Assembly (NCBI GenBank): GCA_015179045.1
Contig: WHUZ01000155.1
Coordinates: forward strand, 1 to 64,000
DNA from: Kalaharituber pfeilii
Taxonomy: Eukaryota > Ascomycota > Pezizomycetes > Pezizales > Pezizaceae
Direction: 5' to 3'
DNA length: 64,000 bases
Position 1 is the stretch's first letter. Each line of letters begins with the position of its first letter. The position numbers and the translations under genes are program-made. The notes under the pieces are model-generated. The model ran no database searches and was not told the origin of the DNA. It saw only the letters and a list, made by a program, of their open reading frames with translations. Positions 19,881 through 29,557 of this stretch are shown here, in pieces.

Positions 19881-22216
19881 GGGAGTTCAAAAGTGGGTGG
19901 AATTGTGGAGTTTTCGAACCGGCCCATGCGTAATATAGGTGTAACTTTTCTACTTGATTTCATAGAATTGAAAATTTATTGAATAATATTATGTATAGAA
20001 TGTAAATATCATGGAGAGAGAGAGAAAAGAAGAGTAGAACAGGAACCATTGGCACCCCCCGACACAGCACAGCTCCCACGGACTGGTCAGGTACCTCAAT
20101 CCGGTAATTGCTGAACTACATACACTCATACATGTCATATCATACATCGTACCCAACAGCCGCCTTAGTCATCTCCTCACAAAGTGGAACGCTGGTGTCC
20201 TTAGTGATGGAGGTAACAATAATCGCCATGGACAGGTATAGCATTATGGGCCCTAGCATGGTTCGAGTTCGATTTCAAGGTGCGGAGGAGGGTTGTCCAG
20301 CATCTGTCTGAGAAAGATGGACTATAATGCTCTGGTTCAAACTATGCATCAAACGCCTTGTTTGGGCCGGGGAGTATATATCTTGTTTTGATTTTTTTTT
20401 CTTTTTTTCATTATTACGACTACCTGAGTCGTGCGTGGCAAACCTTGCACTAGTGCTCTAGAGCCGCTTTTTTCCTGATCTCGCGCCGTATCGGTCAACA
20501 ACAATGGGTCACATTGCTTGTTAAGCCGAATGATGTAACAGTCATATCGTTCAAAAAGAATTTCCAATGCATTGGTGAATAATGCGGACCTACTGTATGT
20601 CGGTCCAACACTTGAACCATCCGAGGATAGACCAACCCATCGGCCACTCGTATCCATTCCTGAATCCGTCACAACAGATCTTTGCTGAGCGCCTAAGTAC
20701 CTAGTATATTCATACCTGGGGTTAGTTAGTAAACGCGGTTCGTGCCATTCGTTGCTCACACAATCTGAAACGCAACATGGAAGCCAGAAAATAGCATTGT
20801 GTGAGGTTGCTCGTATTTTGGTACTTCGCAAATGTATTGGGTGTAACACAATCTCCACTAAATTAGATTACATTTTTTTTTTTTTTTGGCATGAGTATAG
20901 TCGGTATAGCCGTTAATCTATCCAAGAGTAACGTTCAAGCCCTTTTCTTTATAGGTGCTTGACGAAACGGTGATCGACAACCAAGTGCCTAGATACTCTA
21001 TGTGGTGTGCAACCTTAGAGTCGGGGGGTGCCTAAACGAGATGTTTCTCCGCATCATATCTATTTTCCTTCTGTATATTTTCCTCGATGGTAGGGCTCGC
21101 ATATAATTTACGGGTGCGAGAAAGGAAGGTACATGTTCGCACAGTAGGTATCACCGAATTAGGAAACCTTTCAAAAAAGCAAGTTATTGCTGTTCGGAGA
21201 TTTACCCACTATACTACAGCTAGTTAATTGCCCGATCGGAATATTCTACCCCACCACCACGCAATCATGGCGGTAATCTAGAATGCAGATGCATAGCCGG
21301 CAGCGCCATCCGCCGATGCTGCATGCGCCCCCAGGTGTATTATTACCACGGATGAACTTTAATATTCAAATTAACGTTAAGATTCTCACCTGCGTCGGAT
21401 CTAAGATCCATAGTACGTTCCTGGGTCACACACAGCTAGTCCCTGCTTATAAGATGTTAAGCTGTTACTTGATTGGACGTTGAATGGCAGAGATACCGCT
21501 GTCATTACACAGTTTATAGGGCTCATGCAATTTCATGGGAATTGCCGAATTTCAGCCTGACCCTGGAAGCTCAAATGGTACATGAGTAGTAATTAAAGCG
21601 TGCGGAGTATAGTCGCGAATGACGTAAGTTTCAATTTAGCAATGTGAACTTTAGATTGCGATGTATGCACTTTGATCCATCTACAGGGCTTCGCAAATGT
21701 CGTTTGCAGATTTACCAATGTTTGAACAAATTTGCAAACACGAGGCATTGTCAATTCCTAATGCAGTGTGACAACCTGGTGATTTTTCTCTTCAGCTTTG
21801 CGGCAGTGAGTTTCGGCATTTCCGTGTGTGCGGCATCCCCAACCTAAATATGAGTCGCTGAGGGGGAGCGCATAGCTTAACTCTATTTTTGCATTACTTA
21901 CCTAACTCGGACTGAGCGATGCAGACAAGATATCGGACCAATGCGGTAGTAAAGCAGTCCTCAAATTGCATCACCCTGGTTCGTCTTAACCGCTCTCACC
22001 GAAAACGAGCCTCACCACCTTGTACTCAAATCCCAAATTCACGGAGATATGCGATGCGCGAGGTGTCCATGCTAAAATCGATCTCCATGTCACGCCGCAC
22101 ATCTCGCCTGAGCAGCAGTCCTTCCGTTCTGCGAAATCGCATTGTATTACAGTAACTACCACGTAATGTTATGATATTTCTTCCTGAATATCACGCAATG
22201 ACTGGCCCTGGAATTG
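19881..22216. other. Long region without a recognised gene
   Basis: The longest frame, minus 20858-20349 (169 codons, containing RWVGLSSDGSSVGPTYSRSA), has no recognisable domain, no signal peptide and a lysine/asparagine-rich end caused by an A-rich tract. It may be chance or a relic. Poly(T) at 20873 lacks either LINE tail. Confidence 0.35.
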
Positions 22217-22223
22217 TATAAAG
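22217..22223 (+). promoter_or_regulatory. Candidate TATA box of the secreted-protein gene
   Basis: TATAAAG lies about 210 bp before the ATG at 22433 and is followed by a pyrimidine-rich tract (CCTCAACCGCTTCCTTCTTC), a layout common in highly expressed fungal genes. The transcription start is inferred, not seen. Confidence 0.55.
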
Positions 22224-22432
22224 AGAACTCAAGTTCCCTCCTCAACCGCTTCCTTCTTCCCTCACCACCCACCGAACAATCAATCCTCCCTTCCCATCAT
22301 CCTTCTCTCCTCAGAACTTCATCTGAGTGTCAACCCCGCCACTTTAGCTTCGAACATCTCTTAGTCGCGACTTGACACCCTACTTGGAACCAACTTATCA
22401 AGTCCTAACTTCGAATCTCAAGCACATTCAAT

Positions 22433-23080
22433 ATGAAGTTCACCACTGCCTTCCTGGCTCTTGCTTTCTCTGCCATCGCTGTCAACGCCCTTGTCATCCC
22501 GGCAGTCGAGGTCAATGCTCGCGATATCCAGGTCGCAGACTCGACTCTCGCCAAACGCGAGGCTGCTCCGGCCCCTGCTGCGGTGCCAGAACTTGCCGTG
22601 AATCCTGTACCCCCAGTGGAGGTTGATGATGATGAAGATGTCCCTGAGGTCCCAGAGGATGAGAACGATGTTGTGAAGCTCGCTGACCCTGAGGAGGAGG
22701 AATTCCTCCGCAGCCTTGCCAACCTTCCAGAAGATGATGGCGATGATGATGCACTCGAGCGCCGTGACTCCATTGAGAGACATGATATTGTCGACAAGAT
22801 TGTGCAGATCCTCCTTAAGAAAATCAGCAAGACATCCCTTGGCAAGAAGGTCTGGAATGCTCTTGGTGGTGGCCTGCGAAAGTCCATCACAAAGTACTTG
22901 AAGAGCAAGGCCAAGAGCCTTAGCAAGATCACCAAAGCGCACAGGAACTGGCTCAAGAACATGATCAAGGGTACCTTGAAGAAGGTCTTGAAGAGCATCG
23001 TTGGTAGCTGGGCAGCTGGTAAGGTGTTGGACATTGTTGCCCCATGGGTGGTGGATATTATCCTTCGAATTATCTACTAA
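22433..23080 (+). CDS. Small secreted pre-pro protein with acidic pro-region and cationic amphipathic C-terminus
   Basis: Single-exon ORF of 215 aa. Residues 1-19 form a signal peptide (MKFTTAFLALAFSAIAVNA). KR near residue 40 and RR near residue 110 fit Kex2-type processing. Between them lies a very acidic Pro/Val/Asp/Glu-rich segment (VEVDDDEDVPEVPEDE). The part after RR is about 105 aa, with roughly 19 Lys and few acidic residues and amphipathic helices (VDKIVQILLKKISK, NMIKGTLKKVLKSIVGSW), ending in a hydrophobic WVVDIILRIIY. An acidic pro-segment masking a cationic membrane-active peptide is a known design of antimicrobial precursors. The sequence itself is not one I recognise, so antimicrobial, effector and structural roles all remain open. 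Codon use is strongly biased to C-ending codons, unlike the TEs nearby. Confidence 0.85.
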   Translation: MKFTTAFLALAFSAIAVNALVIPAVEVNARDIQVADSTLAKREAAPAPAAVPELAVNPVPPVEVDDDEDVPEVPEDENDVVKLADPEEEEFLRSLANLPEDDGDDDALERRDSIERHDIVDKIVQILLKKISKTSLGKKVWNALGGGLRKSITKYLKSKAKSLSKITKAHRNWLKNMIKGTLKKVLKSIVGSWAAGKVLDIVAPWVVDIILRIIY

Positions 23081-23102
23081 ATGTGATCCAAGGTTACGGA
23101 TG

Positions 23103-23165
23103 GTAAGTTAGCGCCATTAACGTAGATGGGCTTATTTGAAAGAATACTGACTTCTGGAATGCTAG
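23103..23165 (+). other. Candidate 3'-UTR intron of the secreted-protein gene
   Basis: GTAAGT donor, ACTGAC branch-like site and CTAG acceptor, 63 bp, beginning 22 bp after the stop codon. It is a well-formed intron in a non-coding position. Confidence 0.5.
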
Positions 23166-24958
23166 GACATGACAAACTACGGACAACGAACAGAGCACAC
23201 GTCAACCTACAAAGGGGATGATTATACAGTCGAAAATGAATGTTCTCAAGATGACTGGCGGTTTAGGAATATGATAACCATTTAGTCCACAATGGACTAC
23301 AGATTTCCTATTCTTCGAACTCTCATTGATTTTGGTGCTATTTTATATACAAAATGCAATATTATATATGTCAGGGGGCAAGTGGATCTGGGATCTTGTT
23401 TTGTGGTTGCTCTTGGTTTGCTTTTTTCCTACCTCGCCATAGCCTATCAGGCGGCACGCGAGTAATGATATAAAAAAAAAAAAAAAAAAATTGCTTTTTT
23501 CCTGATTCCGTTGCATTTTTTCCAAGTTCCCTTAGGCTAGTGTTTCAGAGGCAGGATTCCTCATGTTCAGGATGGTAATAGTGGGATAATTTCATGGAAT
23601 TGGAAGAAATTTTTGTTCTAGTAATAGTTATCAAAGTTAGCTGGCTAACTTTGAATTCCCTCCGCGGGAAATGAATTTACTCTCAAATACCGCAATGTCT
23701 CGTTGATGAAATTCATCATCTGCGACTAATGGCGAAGAACACAAACGCAGTGCATATGTGACTTCATCCCCTCTATTGCATGCTAAGTCTCTGGTGTAGT
23801 ATGGCTGAGCTGAAGCAGGGGAGTCTGTGCGCATGGTCAGTTACTGATACTTCCGAGTGTGGCAACGGCCCGCTATGAGGCTAAGATTAGATATCGATAT
23901 ATCAAGAATGCCCCTTGCATAATATTCCACTCAGTGGGCGCATCTATGGTCATAAGACCTAGGCTACGTAGATCGATCTGCGGGCCAAAGCCCGAATACT
24001 ATTCCCAGGACTCTTTTGAGCTTCATGGATTTAGACACTGCCTCTTCAACTTTGCAAACCCAACGTAGATTGCCGTCGAGTAAGGGAGATCGTGTACCAA
24101 ATACTGGCAGGCAACCAACTACCTTCAAGCGAGGAGAGACAGATTATTTGCTCATACCTCTATGCAGACTATTTCCCGAAGAAAACTCATGGAACTCTCA
24201 GCAATGAAGTGCATGGTAGAACGGGCTCAATTTGACCAGCATGACGGAATGCTCTGAACGGCGAAGTGAAACAAACTTAATTCACCAGGATGCAGTATAC
24301 TCTCAATTGCAGTGTATGGCGGAACGCCTCAACTGTCAGATCTGGACTCATAGCTCATTTCATGAACATCACACGCAGACAGTTTGGTCATGCTGCCAGA
24401 CATACACACGATATCAATCATGACATCACATATAGAGAGCGGCAACGACCGTACGACGGCAGGCGCTAGAGGAAGAAACACGGGCAGGAGAGGAGAAGAG
24501 AGAGTGAGCATGAAAGCTGTAGGAAAGAACATGCGAGAAAACTAATGAGGAATCAAATAGAACAGTTAGGAAATGGAACTTGAGGAAAACTGCTGGAAAT
24601 GTCACTTATTGGCTAATGCATGAAGCAGATGGATAAGCCAAATCAAAACAATGAGAAATAGAAGCGCGGAAAATCCCCCATAGGATAGTAAAGATGATCA
24701 AGACACACTACTGTGGTCTACCGGGATACAGTGCATGTGGAATGAGCATCACAGAATCGTAATATCAATACTCAGACATGCCATACCATTGGCTGCACAT
24801 AATCAACAATCCTTACTTGAATACCCTCATTTCCGCAGTTTCGCCCTTGATCCACTTTCAGTCGGCTCTATTGTACCAATGTCATGGCATTCATTGCAAG
24901 CTCTCAAAAGTTTGGATCAAACGCCAGATATCCCATATTGGTCGAATACATTCTACTA
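23166..24958. other. Region without a recognised gene
   Basis: Contains the LINE tail at 23431-23490. The remaining frames are short and show no known domain. Confidence 0.4.
23431..23490 (+). mobile_element. Family A LINE tail insertion, 60 bp
   Basis: CTCGCCATAGCCTATCAGGC, GGCACGCGAGTAATGATAT and poly(A), flanked by the perfect 13-bp duplication TTGCTTTTTTCCT (23418-23430, 23491-23503). The inner stem is GCCT/AGGC instead of GCCC/GGGC. Confidence 0.9.
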
Positions 24959-25833
24959 TCACTCCAAGTGTCTGCGCGCCACAGGAACCCATACTGATTC
25001 GTCTCCGGCCCCTCCACGACTTTTGTAGCAAGCCTGAAGGAGGTGCCTGCCCAGAAATCGCAGCTGCTGATACCGATAAAGATTCTGGGCTTGCTTCCAA
25101 AAGCCGTCTAATACGGTTGCAAACTATGTTAGTTTCCGTGTAGATTTATGGGGAGTGCTAAGTGTTGAGGATACGGCCAAAGACCTACCTCTCCGACAAA
25201 CGACTTGTACCATGCATTACTCGGTTGGGGGTTCTCCCAAGACCGGAAAAGATTTGTGGAGACATCTCCACTGGTGATCCCTGGGGTCCCCTCCGGATAC
25301 GCAACCCATGTCACGCCTAACTCCAACACAATCGTGTCCGCCCAAGTCCACAGCTTCAGTGTGAACCCGTTGTCAGTTTCATCAATTGCCCCCACACCTA
25401 CCCTCCAATTATGATTCTTATCAAAATGTATCCCATTCAAAAACACGGCCACTTTTGCCTTCCTGATAAACGGTTGGGAGAACTGGATTGGGATGTGCTT
25501 GGGCCCATCTGCGAGAGTGAGTGGTTCAGTCATGTTATAAGTCCCAGTGCGGAGGACTGGGTGATTTGCGGGAATCTCGAGCCAGCTGCAGGTTGCGGAG
25601 TAGATGATAGTGTTGCGGGAGTCGAGGATAGCATTGTAGGTGGGGTGGGAGCCTTTCTCAATCCATTGATAGGAAGCGGAGAGGTGAATATCGGTTGTGC
25701 GGGAGGCATCAAAGCCAGTGAGGGCAAAGGCGAGGGAAGGAAGGGGGTGCCCCGCTTGGATGGGTCGGGTCCAGTAAATGGAGGTGGCTTTGGGGTTCTT
25801 TTGGTCCCAGGTCCGGATGTTGACAGTTGACAT
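24959..25833 (-). CDS. H-type lectin domain protein, two exons
   Basis: Exon 1 is 25833-25189 and exon 2 25123-24959, with intron 25124-25188 (GTAGGT..ATAG, phase 0). The predicted protein is 269 aa. The core FSQPFIRKAKVAVFLNGIHF, WRVGVGAIDETDNGFTLKLW, then TWAD and LGVTWVAYPEG follows the pattern of the H-type lectin domain (discoidin II / snail agglutinin family), which binds N-acetylgalactosamine-type sugars as trimers. No signal peptide is visible, as in many cytoplasmic fungal lectins thought to act in defence or development. Exon 2 (VLDGFWKQAQNLYRYQQL) rests only on splice sites and an open frame. Without it the ORF would end at 25129 with a short unrelated tail. Confidence 0.7.
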
Positions 25834-26872
25834 TATGGAGGTAGATAGTTCTTATAAAGAGGAAGAGTATCAAAAAGAGGTACAATCTGTGGAGCTTTAA
25901 CTCAACCTCCAGGCATGTTATAGAATATTCCATAATTACAATCAAGTGGCGGGGTTGTCGCCTCATCTCGCAGCGCCAAGGAAAAATTAACACCCTGACG
26001 GTCATATGCAGTGTTACTTCCCACAGAGCAGGGAATTCAAACTGACAGTTTAAATTGGTGCGCCGCTGAGCATTGCGGTGTTACTTCAATTGAGTTCTTC
26101 GTGTCAATTTGATGCTAATGGGGGCTATGCAAGTGAGCAGTAAATTGCTACTATATACTTAGCTATCTTTTTTTTTTTTTTGGTCAAGCAACCCCGGCTG
26201 CCAGCGAAATACTTAGCTATCGCCAGCCTGTTAGCAGATTGTACCTTATTAATCTCCAAGCTAAGTAAGTATCGAGTGTGCCTGGGCCACCCAAGTTAAT
26301 TTTTTGGACAAATTGGTCAGTGGCCCAGACTATTCGACAGCTGGCCCTATTTTTTTTAACTCGTTATCGCCAGTGTGCTCAACGGACAATATGAAAAATC
26401 TTGTAGTTCAACCTCTGAAGTGCTATAGACGTCACTCAGCTATTGTAGTTTTCAGTACGTTGTCACTTGGGCCTCTATTGTAATCAGTCTTCATTGCGAC
26501 CTTATTGAATTTTCGGTTGGCATCGCCTATTTAAGCGGATATTAGGTAGTCATTAAAACTCACCTGGGCCATCAATGCCTCTATCATGACCAAGTCATTG
26601 CCAACAGGATGAGGGCATGCAACGACTCCAACTAATGATGTATGGGGTGAAGGAGAGGCGAGCCTTCCTCGAACTGCTGCAAAAATGCAGATGTCAAAGA
26701 GGGCAAAGGGGTTGTATTGTTGGACGATGCGCAGTGGGAAGAGGAACCACTAGGAGTGTTGACGGGTCGAGATATTGACGAAAGGGGCGTGAGAATGTGT
26801 ACACAATGCGTGCTACTTCAGCGTAGCAATTAAGAATACCGAAAGGAGCACTTGACGTTGTTTCTTGTTTTC
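25834..26872. other. 5' flank of the lectin gene, no other gene
   Basis: Holds the 41-bp retro-insertion at 26168-26208. Otherwise nothing is recognised. Confidence 0.4.
26168..26208 (-). mobile_element. 41-bp family B LINE micro-insertion with perfect TSD
   Basis: Fourteen T, then GGTCAAGCAACCCCGGCTGC, flanked by the perfect 13-bp duplication ATACTTAGCTATC (26155-26167, 26209-26221). Only about 27 non-T bases of the LINE were copied. Confidence 0.85.
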
Positions 26873-27054
26873 CTTTTTTTTTAATCAATACTCGTATACC
26901 GCAATGGGAACTACGACGACAAAAGGAAAATACAATCACACAAGGGGTAATAACAAAATCCAGCCGCCCACATCGTCAAGGAACCTGGCACTCGCTCTCC
27001 CGTATGCCCTTACCGACTCCAATGTGACGTCCAGTCGACGGCCATCATCTTTCT
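26873..27054 (-). mobile_element. Degenerate family A LINE relic
   Basis: Poly(T) then AATCAATACTCGTATACCGC, resembling the decayed tail at 14150. The rest, up to the insertion point of the ORF1-only element at 27066, is not resolved. Confidence 0.4.
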
Positions 27055-27065
27055 ATTCATCTCAT

Positions 27066-28613
27066 CACCGACAACAACCACCTCAGGACGAGCGTTTGGA
27101 AGCGACTCCGCAACCACAACGTTCCCCCCGCTGAAACCTACATAGATCGAAAGCTCTCGGCGAGCCGAGTACTTTGATCTAATTTTTTATCCCAAATACC
27201 CGACGCTGCAAATTTCCCCCGAGGGGAGAGATTCGGAGGATTCTTCAGCTCAACACCATCGTTTCAACCACACCCCTGTCCGCGCCAAGACACCACCCAG
27301 AACACTAATAAGACGACTGGTCAGCCAATAAGATGCCACCGAAAGGAAAGAAGACAAAGAAGACCGCTCCCCCGCCGCAGACCCCCCCGAGCCCCGTCCC
27401 CGCCCCCCCTACGCCGGCTCCGCCGAGTCAGGCGGGCTTCCATCTCGTGTTAGACAAGTACTATAGAAACGTTGACAGACTGCCGATCCCAGAGTGGGAA
27501 GAGGCAAAGCAAAGGTTGCTGCGGGAACCGGGACCACACCTCTGGTACATCGTCCTTACCGCACTGTGGGGCCTCGGGACGGACCAAAGAAAACCTGTCG
27601 ACGGATCTGTCATGGCGTTACGTTTTAACCAGGATGCGACGGTACAGGTGTTTACAGGAGACCCCGACGACCCACGTCCGAGTTGGCTGAACAACTCCCC
27701 ACCGACGCTACCAGAAGATGCACTGATGCCGCCACAGCCACCGACACTGGGGTTCAGCCCCATTACTACTTTAGACACAACTCCGGTGGAACCCACCGCC
27801 ACGACCGTACTGGCCCCCGCGGATCCATCCCCCACCCTCACTCTGACACCTACCCTGCCATCCAAGAAGCGCAAGGGTAAGGCACCGTCACCACAAGCTG
27901 ACTACGCATTCAAACGTCGGCTAGATGACAAAGAGGCGGAAAAGATCGCGGCGGCCAACGCCAACACAAATTCACACCCCCTCCCTCAGCCCAGTGCCCC
28001 CACAGCCCCCCCCCCGACAAAGCAGCCAGCCCCAACCAGCACACCGGAGGCCACCACCAAGACGAAAACCGGCCTTGTCGTACACGGAATTGCACTCCGG
28101 AAGGATTTGAACAATGTCCGGAGGTGGTTAGAGGCTGCTAACCGGGATCTGGGAAAGGTGGAAGGAATTCGATGGCTGAGAAAAAAGGCAATCCTAACGG
28201 AGGAAGGCAAAACCACCAGCTCAGTCGTGATATACCTTGAGAGACAGGTTGAGCTGGAGAAGGTGAGACTGGGAGGGAAATGGTTGAAGGCTAGCAAGTA
28301 CGAGTGGGACAGGAGAAGGAAGTGAGTTGGTACTGGTTTTCCCCCTGGTATTTGTACATTCCCATCACATCGGAGGATACGGGGACCACACTGGTATTGT
28401 GACTGTTATTCTCAATTCCCTTTTACACAGGAGGTTCTGGGGATTTCCACTTTCATCTGTTAATGTCACTGTCATTTTCACTTCCCCTGCACACAGGAGT
28501 CTCCGGGGAGTTCAACTTTTATTTCTGACTTTCTTTTTATTTTTATATATAACTAAATATCGCCATAGCCCTTAGGGCGGCATGCGATTAATGATATAAA
28601 AAAAAAAAAAAAA
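27066..28613 (+). mobile_element. Full-length ORF1-only LINE (HAL1-like), element 2
   Basis: A 1548-bp insertion flanked by the 11-bp duplication ATTCATCTCAT (27055-27065, 28614-28624). It begins CACCGACAACAACCACC, has a 267-bp 5' UTR homologous to that of element 1, one ORF (27333-28325), a ~235-bp 3' UTR with two diverged CACAGGAG(G/T)(T/C)(T/C) repeats, an ATCGCC..GCGAT version of the family A tail, and poly(A). No ORF2 is present. Confidence 0.9.
27333..28325 (+). CDS. LINE ORF1 protein (gag-like), 330 aa
   Basis: Intact ORF from ATG (MPPKGKKTKKTAPPPQ). Layout: basic start, poly-Pro, a helical segment (WEEAKQRLLREPGPHLWYIV), one LGFSPITTLDT motif that is tandem in element 1, a basic stretch (LPSKKRKGKAPSPQ) with RRLDDKEAEKIAAANA, a Pro/Thr linker, and the C-terminal ~80-aa domain (VVHGIALRKDLNNVRRWL, GIRWLRKKAILTEEGKTTSS, RLGGKWLKASKYEWDRRRK). 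The C-terminal domain is clearly homologous to that of element 1, while the N-terminal halves have diverged. A cis or trans role in forming a retrotransposition particle is inference from LINE biology. Confidence 0.8.
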   Translation: MPPKGKKTKKTAPPPQTPPSPVPAPPTPAPPSQAGFHLVLDKYYRNVDRLPIPEWEEAKQRLLREPGPHLWYIVLTALWGLGTDQRKPVDGSVMALRFNQDATVQVFTGDPDDPRPSWLNNSPPTLPEDALMPPQPPTLGFSPITTLDTTPVEPTATTVLAPADPSPTLTLTPTLPSKKRKGKAPSPQADYAFKRRLDDKEAEKIAAANANTNSHPLPQPSAPTAPPPTKQPAPTSTPEATTKTKTGLVVHGIALRKDLNNVRRWLEAANRDLGKVEGIRWLRKKAILTEEGKTTSSVVIYLERQVELEKVRLGGKWLKASKYEWDRRRK

Positions 28614-28635
28614 ATTCATCTCATGACCTGCACCA

Positions 28636-28652
28636 CTAATAAAAAAAAAAAA
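28636..28652 (+). mobile_element. 17-bp retro-insertion with 11-bp TSD
   Basis: CTAATAAAAAAAAAAAA lies between two perfect copies of GACCTGCACCA (28625-28635, 28653-28663). The insert is only CTAAT plus 12 A. It matches the end of a LINE tail plus poly(A), or a reverse-transcribed poly(A) stretch. It begins one base after the duplication that ends element 2. Confidence 0.75.
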
Positions 28653-28760
28653 GACCTGCACCAGTGGGTCTGGCTCATCCTCCTTTCCTTCTGGTGGCGA
28701 TCTGATTGCATCCCGGTCCTCTTGTCGCCCTCTCCTCCGTATCTCACACTTAGACTGGAT

Positions 28761-29546
28761 TTTTTTTTTTTTTTTTTTTTTATATCAATACTCGCATGCC
28801 GCCCAACGGGCTATGGCGAGGGTTTTGTTAAAAGAGAGAAAAGAAGTCAAAGAACCCCAAACTATCTACTCGTAACTACATGTAGTGCCCGCGAACCTTC
28901 TCCATGATGCGGGTGGCAATCCCGGTCCCGGTACCTCCTACTTCCGTCCCCTCTCCGACTCGTACCGTACCGATCTGAGCAAACGCCCCCCGAGCCTCAC
29001 CCTCTCAACATCCGTCTCCTTTTCCAAGTAAACAACCGCCGAGCTGGTTTTCTTCCCCTCCTCAACCAGCGTGGTCCTCTTCCTCAGCCAGCGAATCCCC
29101 GATATTTTTCCCAATTCCTTATTCGCGGCCTCCAACCATTGTCTGACCTTCCCTAGGTCCTTCCGTAGGGCGATCCCGTGTATTACGATGCCGGCTTTTC
29201 CTTTGGTGGTGGCATCGGAAATGGTTGGTGGGGAGGTGGCGGTGTTCCCGGGGCAGGGAGAGGGGCCCTTTTTGGTGGTTGCCATGTGGCGCTTGAAGGC
29301 CTCCTCCTGGCTCGGAAGCTTTCCCTTGCCCTTTCTGGTGGTGGAGGGTTTTGGCGGTGGTGGTGGCGGTGGTGCCGGCATCGGTGATGGCGGCGGTGAA
29401 GTCTGCTTCGGTAGTGCTCCCATGGACGCGATCTTTTTGGCCTCCTCATCGCTGAGTCGGCGCTTGATCTCATACGGTTGGTTGGGAGTTGGAGCCTTCC
29501 CCTTTCTTTTCCTCGTACTGGGTGGTGGCGGTGGCGGTGGTGGAGA
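28761..29546 (-). mobile_element. 5'-truncated ORF1-only LINE, element 3
   Basis: A 786-bp insertion with the perfect 11-bp duplication TTAGACTGGAT (28750-28760, 29547-29557). On the minus strand the ORF1 frame is open from the 5' truncation point and ends at 28938. Motifs are a poly-Pro block, RRLSDEEAKKIASMGAL (homologous to RRLDDKEAEKIA of element 2), then VIHGIALRKDLGKVRQWL and GIRWLRKRTTLVEEGKKTSS. The 3' UTR, family A hairpin and poly(A) follow. No ORF2. Confidence 0.9.
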
Positions 29547-29557
29547 TTAGACTGGAT

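Noticed and set aside
20259..20285. GGTTCGAGTTCGATTTC as a tRNA T-arm
   Set aside because: No acceptor or anticodon stem could be built around it.
20349..20858. 169-codon minus frame as a gene
   Set aside because: No domain, no conserved neighbour, no clear promoter or splice signal; mentioned only as uncertain.
20873..20890. Poly(T) as a LINE end
   Set aside because: The following GGCATGAGTATAGTCGG does not match either tail and no duplication is visible.
22405..23034. 209-codon minus frame opposite the secreted-protein gene
   Set aside because: Antisense shadow; the plus frame has a signal peptide, promoter and biased codon use.
27461..29550. Long opposite-strand frames over the ORF1 genes
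   Set aside because: Gly/Val-rich antisense shadows of Pro-rich ORF1 coding sequence.
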